NCBI GenBank assembly: GCA_013215865.1
Contig: JABSQL010000444.1
Span: forward strand, 1 to 9,397
Reading direction: 5' to 3'
From: Candidatus Margulisiibacteriota bacterium
GTDB lineage: Bacteria; Margulisbacteria; Marinamargulisbacteria; DT-59
DNA length: 9,397 nt
Shown here in pieces: positions 6,522 through 9,397 of this stretch (position 1 is the first letter of the stretch; every line of letters begins with the position of its first letter). The position numbers and the translations under genes are program-made. Under the pieces are notes generated by a model. It searched no databases. It was not told the origin of the DNA and worked only from the letters and a program-made list of their open reading frames with translations.

Positions 6522-7411
6522 ATCGATTGATCTTATGTGTATGTGTGATCGTGGTGAGTCTTGGGGGATATGGCATTTTCAATACTGTAATACAAAAGGG
6601 TGAGGATACAGGGTTTTCTTTTCTAACGCAGGATCAAATAGATACCATCAAAATAGGTGGTGACTCTTTGATCACCATTTCGAAAACATCTACTTCAAAT
6701 TGGATGATAGGTGTATTTCCATCAGATACAGAGATGTTAAATCAATTCTTAAAGCGGTTGCGCCGTATAACGGGTCGTAGTTTGGTGACTCAAAAAAGGG
6801 AAAAGCATCCGCTTTTTAAACTTGAAAAAGAAGCGATACCTATTGAGATATTATCTCGGAAAAAAACTGTTTTTTCCATTTTAGTGGGAAAACAGGGACC
6901 TATTATGCGATCTTCATACATTCGATTTAAAGATGATAATCGGGTGTACTTGATCGATGAGCCTATCAGTGAAAGTGTTTCTTTCCCCGTTACCAAATGG
7001 CAGGACTTGAAGCTATTAAATGTGCGTCAAGACCACATTTATCAATTGATCATCTCCCGATCTGGGAGCCAAATTCACTTAACAAAGAAAAAGGGGAAAT
7101 GGGTATTTGATAGTGGAAAAGAGGTAAATCGAGACTCAATATATGCCTATTTGTATACCATCTCAAGGTTAAAAGGTGTGGCCATGTATAAAAACAACAG
7201 GTCCTTATTTGAACAAGTTATCGGGACGTCCCCATCCATAAAAATGGTGTTGATATTACAAGAAGGGGCACACTTCGAAGTGTTGATTGGTAAAAAAGTG
7301 GCAGCGGGTTATTATGCGTACTCTCCTCAAAACCCCCAATTTATATATATTATTTCACATCAGTTAATGGATTATTTTAAAAAGCATGAAGCCCATTTCT
7401 CTAATGTCTAA
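6518..7411 (+). CDS. DUF4340 domain-containing membrane-anchored protein
   Basis: This 297-residue protein has one N-terminal membrane helix (about 4-22) and an extracytoplasmic mixed alpha/beta region. Repeating elements fit DUF4340: a strand pair with a central Trp (SLITISKTSTSNWMI, and later IHLTKKKGKWVF) followed by a helix that ends in a loop. DUF4340 genes commonly sit directly after gldG-like genes, and that position supports the call. Function is unknown; presumably it works in the periplasm with the GldG-like protein. ATG 6518 is preferred over the in-frame ATG at 6446 because it directly precedes the membrane helix, overlaps the gldG-like stop by ATGA and has GGAAAGGG (6505-6512) at suitable spacing. 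This is the last gene of the operon. Its TAA overlaps the TAG of convergent fluC by 3 bases, leaving no room for an intergenic terminator. Confidence 0.82.
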   Translation: MNRLILCVCVIVVSLGGYGIFNTVIQKGEDTGFSFLTQDQIDTIKIGGDSLITISKTSTSNWMIGVFPSDTEMLNQFLKRLRRITGRSLVTQKREKHPLFKLEKEAIPIEILSRKKTVFSILVGKQGPIMRSSYIRFKDDNRVYLIDEPISESVSFPVTKWQDLKLLNVRQDHIYQLIISRSGSQIHLTKKKGKWVFDSGKEVNRDSIYAYLYTISRLKGVAMYKNNRSLFEQVIGTSPSIKMVLILQEGAHFEVLIGKKVAAGYYAYSPQNPQFIYIISHQLMDYFKKHEAHFSNV

Positions 7412-7782
7412 CGCAAGAAAGATTTTGCAATCAAAGCCCCAAGAGCGACAGCCGATAAGCCGCCCACAATACTCATGAGAAGGTAAGAGATACCCAGCTT
7501 TATTTTTCCAGCAGATACAAGTTGAAGAATTTCCAAATTAAATGTAGAAAAAGTGGTGAAGGCACCTAAACAACCGGTCATTAAAAACAGTTTGGTTGTT
7601 GTTGACACATTAATATGGTGAAGTAGCATCCACCCCATTCCCATTAAAAAAGAGCCCACAATATTGGCGACAAATGTACCCAATCCTGAAAAGCCGGTGA
7701 TGGAGTGTGACAACAGTGTGAGACCATAACGTCCCAAAGCGCCAAGTGCACCCCCTAACGCAATGGATAAAATATGTAACAT
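7408..7782 (-). CDS. fluC: Fluoride ion channel FluC (CrcB)
   Basis: This 124-residue, four-helix membrane protein has the family motifs in order: GGALGALGRY (10-19), N40 in TFVANIVGSFLMG, and TGCLGAFTTFSTF (69-81). The TTFSTF phenylalanines (F78, F81) match the Phe box that lines the fluoride pores in Fluc channels. FluC proteins form antiparallel dual-topology dimers that let fluoride leave the cytoplasm, protecting enolase and pyrophosphatase. A single gene is present, as expected for a homodimer. Length is normal. There is no Shine-Dalgarno before the ATG (AATAAGCG precedes it), but a TATAAT lies 6-11 nt upstream of the ATG, consistent with a leaderless message. I looked for a fluoride riboswitch in the 62 bp upstream and saw none. 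It appears functionally unrelated to its neighbours. Confidence 0.94.
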   Translation of the reverse strand: MLHILSIALGGALGALGRYGLTLLSHSITGFSGLGTFVANIVGSFLMGMGWMLLHHINVSTTTKLFLMTGCLGAFTTFSTFNLEILQLVSAGKIKLGISYLLMSIVGGLSAVALGALIAKSFLR

Positions 7783-7787
7783 CGCTT

Positions 7788-7795
7788 ATTATAAT
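7788..7795. promoter_or_regulatory. Palindromic -10 element, possible bidirectional promoter core
   Basis: ATTATAAT is its own reverse complement, so it presents a perfect TATAAT to both strands: 7788-7793 reading left towards fluC and 7790-7795 reading right towards the DUF4402 genes. For fluC the start of transcription would fall at or within one or two bases of the ATG (7782). For the pilin-like gene it would be near 7802, giving a 43-nt leader. No good -35 box is visible for either direction, so activators or weak expression are possible. Confidence 0.35.
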
Positions 7796-7830
7796 AGTAG
7801 ATAAATGATGAGTTGTATATCACGATTTTA

Positions 7831-7841
7831 GGGAGGATTTA
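7831..7841 (+). promoter_or_regulatory. Strong ribosome binding site that fixes a GTG start
   Basis: GGGAGGATTTA contains GGGAGGA at optimal distance (7 nt) from GTG 7845. No ATG in frame nearby gives a complete signal peptide, so this site decides the GTG start. The same 11-mer recurs exactly at 8446-8456 before the second paralogue. Confidence 0.75.
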
Positions 7842-7844
7842 GCA

Positions 7845-8309
7845 GTGAAAAAGCGCAGTCTGTGGATCGCTTTATTGGGAGGGATTCTGTTGTTCATACC
7901 TGATGTAATGGGCGCACAAACGTCAGTACAATTACAAGCTGTTGTGGTGCCAAGCCCGACACTTAGAGTTAAAAACAAGCCAAGATTTGGTTCATTCTCT
8001 GTGGGTTCTGAAGGAGGAACGGTTTCCACAAGTGGAGAAACATCTGGAGATGTGTCCTATATGGGAAATGCCAAGCCCATTAAATATGTACTGAAAGGAG
8101 AGCCAAAAGCATCTATACAAGTCACCTTTTCAGAGACAATATTAAATGATGGGCAATCAAATACCATGAAAACAAGTGAAGAATCTAGGGGGGTGGTCTT
8201 AAATAAAAAAGGAAAATATAAGGGGAAGCAAGCGTTGTTATTGCATGTCAAAGGCGGCCAAAAAGAAGGGGCTTACTCTGGACATATGAATATTATTTTT
8301 AATTACTGA
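7845..8309 (+). CDS. Secreted DUF4402 protein (pilin-like), basic paralogue
   Basis: This 154-residue exported protein starts with a clear signal peptide (basic KKR, hydrophobic core, likely cleavage after MGA at residue 24). The mature part carries the DUF4402 pattern: an N-terminal strand (VQLQAVVV), FGSFSVGSEGGTVSTSG (48-64), a G-E-P turn, and a last strand in the GAYSGHMNIIFNY ending. The alternating hydrophobic C-terminus ending in Tyr resembles the chaperone-recognised strand of chaperone-usher pilins, and no cysteines remain after cleavage. With a PapD-like chaperone gene downstream, a role as a subunit of an extracellular fibre is likely (inference). By my count the mature chain has 17 Lys/Arg against 9 Asp/Glu, unusually basic for a pilin. 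The GTG start follows GGGAGGA with 7-nt spacing. It is the first gene of the surface cluster. Confidence 0.8.
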   Translation: MKKRSLWIALLGGILLFIPDVMGAQTSVQLQAVVVPSPTLRVKNKPRFGSFSVGSEGGTVSTSGETSGDVSYMGNAKPIKYVLKGEPKASIQVTFSETILNDGQSNTMKTSEESRGVVLNKKGKYKGKQALLLHVKGGQKEGAYSGHMNIIFNY

Positions 8310-8319
8310 CTTCCCCTAA

Positions 8320-8334
8320 TCTTGACTTTCAAGA
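8320..8334 (+). other. Small inverted repeat after the first DUF4402 gene
   Basis: TCTTGA-CTT-TCAAGA forms a 6-bp stem with a 3-nt loop, 10 bases after the stop codon. It is not GC-rich and is followed by ATAATTAAG, not a T run, so it does not look like a normal intrinsic terminator. It could protect an mRNA 3' end or be chance. Confidence 0.25.
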
Positions 8335-8383
8335 ATAATTAAGTGAATATATCCTGGACTGAGTGTTTATCATATCCTTAAAT

Positions 8384-8393
8384 GAGGAGGTGA
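8384..8393 (+). promoter_or_regulatory. Orphan near-perfect Shine-Dalgarno in the leader of the second DUF4402 gene
   Basis: GAGGAGGTGA matches the full anti-Shine-Dalgarno complement (TAAGGAGGTGA) at nine consecutive bases, yet no ATG, GTG or TTG lies at translation spacing after it. The real start is 65 nt further on and has its own site. A TATCAT at 8368-8373 (5/6 to the -10 consensus, no -35 seen) could start a transcript close to it. A ribosome standby or mRNA-stabilising (STAB-SD-like) role is possible. Confidence 0.4.
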
Positions 8394-8445
8394 ATTTAGG
8401 GCATTTTAACAATTTATTCACTAGTATTTTCATAAACTTTAAACC

Positions 8446-8456
8446 GGGAGGATTTA
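8446..8456 (+). promoter_or_regulatory. Ribosome binding site of the second DUF4402 gene, exact copy of the first
   Basis: GGGAGGATTTA is an 11-base exact match to 7831-7841. It places GGGAGGA 5 nt before ATG 8458. Preservation of a non-coding 11-mer beside diverged coding regions suggests either retention from the gene duplication or selection for efficient initiation. Confidence 0.75.
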
Positions 8457-8457
8457 A

Positions 8458-8931
8458 ATGAATAAAACACGGCTTTTTCTTTGTACAGCTTTGGCTTTTT
8501 CCTTAATCATATTTACCAACGTTATAGCGCAAGACATTGATGTTAACATGGATGCAGAGGTTCTTGTGACATTATCGGGTACTGTTCAACAGTATCCAGG
8601 TTTTGGAAAATTTTCTGTTGGTGATGCCGGTGGCACCGTCTCTACAGACGGTATTGGGTCTGGCACCGTTGTTCCAATGGCAGGGTCTGACTTTAGAGAC
8701 CTGATCATTTTCGCTAATGGAACCGCAAACACAGCCTTTATGTTAAATATTCCAGCTGCGACTTTAATAAATCAAAATAGTGCTGAAATGACCACAGATG
8801 CCGTCGATGTTTCAGATACCTTAGATGGATCTGGCGTTTTGGCTATCAATAGTGTTCTTGTACTCAATGTTGGCACCAATCAAGATTCTGGGCTTTACAA
8901 TGGTACTGTGATTGCGTCTCTTCATTATTAG
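8458..8931 (+). CDS. Secreted DUF4402 protein (pilin-like), acidic paralogue
   Basis: This 157-residue exported protein has a signal peptide with likely cleavage after VIA (residue 24), then an N-terminal strand DVNMDAEVLVTL and the DUF4402 core FGKFSVGDAGGTVSTDG (49-65). That core is nearly identical to the upstream paralogue's. The protein ends SGLYNGTVIASLHY, again an alternating hydrophobic strand ending in Tyr, and mature cysteines are absent. The rest of the domain has diverged strongly. By my count the mature chain has only 2 Lys/Arg against 14 Asp/Glu, so it is strongly acidic where the first copy is basic. A role as major or minor fibre subunit delivered by the downstream PapD-like chaperone is inferred. 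It lies 148 bp after the first copy, with its own strong ribosome binding site, so independent or extra expression is possible. Confidence 0.82.
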   Translation: MNKTRLFLCTALAFSLIIFTNVIAQDIDVNMDAEVLVTLSGTVQQYPGFGKFSVGDAGGTVSTDGIGSGTVVPMAGSDFRDLIIFANGTANTAFMLNIPAATLINQNSAEMTTDAVDVSDTLDGSGVLAINSVLVLNVGTNQDSGLYNGTVIASLHY

Positions 8932-8941
8932 GATTTAGAAT

Positions 8942-8980
8942 ATGACAATTAAGGGGGGGCTAAAGGGCCCCAAACTATGA
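8942..8980 (+). CDS. Candidate 12-codon leader peptide ORF (MTIKGGLKGPKL)
   Basis: A tiny ORF begins 10 bases after the second DUF4402 stop. It is preceded by AGGA (8930-8933) at 8-nt spacing, inside a third copy of the GGATTTA motif (8931-8937). Its TGA overlaps the chaperone ATG as ATGA (8977-8980), the same junction used at four other gene boundaries in this window. It spans a G7 tract (8953-8959) and a whole GC-rich hairpin (8956-8971). Its role may be translation coupling, with no function for the peptide. Evidence is positional only. Confidence 0.4.
   Translation: MTIKGGLKGPKL
8956..8971 (+). promoter_or_regulatory. GC-rich hairpin covering the chaperone ribosome binding site
   Basis: GGGGC (8956-8960), loop TAAAGG, GCCCC (8967-8971): a 5-bp all-GC stem ending 5 nt before the chaperone ATG (8977). 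The only well-placed ribosome binding site, AAAGGG (8962-8967), lies in the loop and the stem base, so folding should limit chaperone translation. Ribosomes translating the leader ORF would melt it. No T run follows, so it is not a standard terminator. Confidence 0.5.
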
Positions 8981-9397
8981 CAACACGCATTGCTATCATC
9001 AGCACATTTATCATTTTTTGGTCATTCTCTATATTTGCGAATTCTACAGGGGGTCTAGTGGTTACACCCACGCGTATTGTTTTTGAAGATAGAGACAGGA
9101 TTAAAGAAGTATATCTAATTAATCAAGACACCCAAACAATGCGTTATCGGATTAATTTTATTAACCTGTCGATGCAAGAAGACGGGTCCTACCAAAAAGT
9201 GTCCAAGGATGGGGTTGAAGAACAGGGCATTTACCCTGTAGGTCCCCATATCAGGTATTCTCCAAGACAGGTTACTTTAGGTCCAGGGGAGCAGCAAATT
9301 GTGAGACTAATGGCTCGGAGGTATGGCATGAAAACAGGGGAATATCGATCCCATCTATTTGTGACCCCTATCCCTAATACTAACAATAATCATATCG
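8977..9397 (+). CDS. PapD-like periplasmic fimbrial chaperone, partial
   Basis: The frame is open to the right edge, giving the first 140 residues. A signal peptide (hydrophobic IAIISTFIIFWSFSIFA, likely cleavage after A21) is followed by a PapD-like N-terminal immunoglobulin domain: LVVTPTRIVFEDRDR (27-41), an Asn-Gln-rich turn, then YSPRQVTLGPGEQQIVRLM (94-112) and GEYRSHLFV (121-129). These are the standard strands of COG3121 chaperones. R33 sits where PapD has its conserved subunit-anchoring Arg8 (inference). Such chaperones hold exported pilin subunits by donor-strand complementation and pass them to an outer-membrane usher. The natural clients are the two DUF4402 proteins upstream. The second domain and any usher gene lie beyond the window. 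Start 8977 is fixed by the signal peptide and the ATGA junction with the leader ORF. Confidence 0.9.
   Translation, partial: MTTRIAIISTFIIFWSFSIFANSTGGLVVTPTRIVFEDRDRIKEVYLINQDTQTMRYRINFINLSMQEDGSYQKVSKDGVEEQGIYPVGPHIRYSPRQVTLGPGEQQIVRLMARRYGMKTGEYRSHLFVTPIPNTNNNHI

Noticed and set aside
7783..7844. Possible fluoride (crcB-type) riboswitch upstream of fluC; a GATGAG string is present.
   Set aside because: The string is on the strand opposite to fluC, the surrounding paired elements are absent, and 62 bp shared with a divergent gene is too short for the aptamer plus expression platform.
8320..8334. Intrinsic terminator after the first DUF4402 gene.
   Set aside because: The 6-bp stem is AT-rich and lacks a downstream T run. 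It is kept only as a low-confidence inverted repeat.
8322..8350. Promoter candidate TTGACT (8322-8327) with GAATAT (8345-8350), 17-bp spacing, before the second DUF4402 gene.
   Set aside because: The -10 hexamer matches only 3/6, and the TTGACT lies inside the small inverted repeat. Not strong enough to annotate.
8349..8378. Direct repeat ATATCCT (8349-8355 and 8372-8378) as an operator.
   Set aside because: Seven bases in an AT-rich leader is within chance expectation, and no dyad symmetry accompanies it.
8363..8461. Open frame from GTG 8363 (or GTG 8390) ending in TGA on the ATG of the second DUF4402 gene (ATGA overlap).
   Set aside because: Neither GTG has a Shine-Dalgarno at workable spacing (the orphan SD overlaps GTG 8390), and the product resembles translated AT-rich leader sequence. 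The overlap is probably chance, helped by the AAATGA context.

Overview
The window is a compact, fairly AT-rich stretch of bacterial chromosome. It suggests a Gram-negative (two-membrane) organism: there is a fimbrial-type periplasmic chaperone with secreted DUF4402 proteins, a divisome FtsI/FtsL pair and a UDP-GlcNAc pathway enzyme. I cannot name the phylum. DUF4402-plus-chaperone clusters are familiar from Alphaproteobacteria, but the rest of the window does not decide it. All features are protein-coding genes or their control sites. I see no rRNA, tRNA, CRISPR array, insertion sequence or phage gene.

Layout. (1) 1-205, minus: the 5' end of a ribosome hibernation factor (HPF/RaiA family), running off the left edge. 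(2) 284-1264, plus: a GlmU-like uridylyltransferase whose acetyltransferase half is almost entirely missing. (3) 1244-3273, minus: ftsL and ftsI, overlapping by ATGA; ftsI runs 21 bp into the end of the glmU-like gene from the opposite side. (4) 3355-7411, plus: a four-gene operon for a GldA/GldF/GldG-type ABC system (ATPase, permease, GldG-like auxiliary protein, DUF4340 protein), every junction overlapping or abutting. (5) 7408-7782, minus: the fluoride channel FluC/CrcB, overlapping the operon end by 4 bp. (6) 7845-9397, plus: a secreted surface-structure cluster with two DUF4402 pilin-like paralogues and the start of a PapD-like chaperone, running off the right edge where an usher or more subunits would be expected.

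How the genes work together. The HPF, GlmU-like, FtsL and FtsI genes are housekeeping functions (ribosome dormancy, wall-precursor supply, septal peptidoglycan synthesis), although ftsL-ftsI here have no mraY/murF/rsmH neighbours. The ABC operon encodes a complete inner-membrane machine of unknown substrate. The DUF4402 cluster probably makes an exported, chaperone-assembled surface fibre.

The most interesting signals are regulatory. Promoter-like elements sit so close to the start codons of ftsL, the ABC ATPase gene and fluC that leaderless mRNAs are predicted. The fimbrial cluster reuses a GGATTTA Shine-Dalgarno module three times. It also carries an orphan near-perfect Shine-Dalgarno far from any start codon, and a 12-codon leader ORF with a hairpin and a G7 tract, stop-start overlapped with the chaperone gene. 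The two pilin-like paralogues have strikingly opposite net charge.
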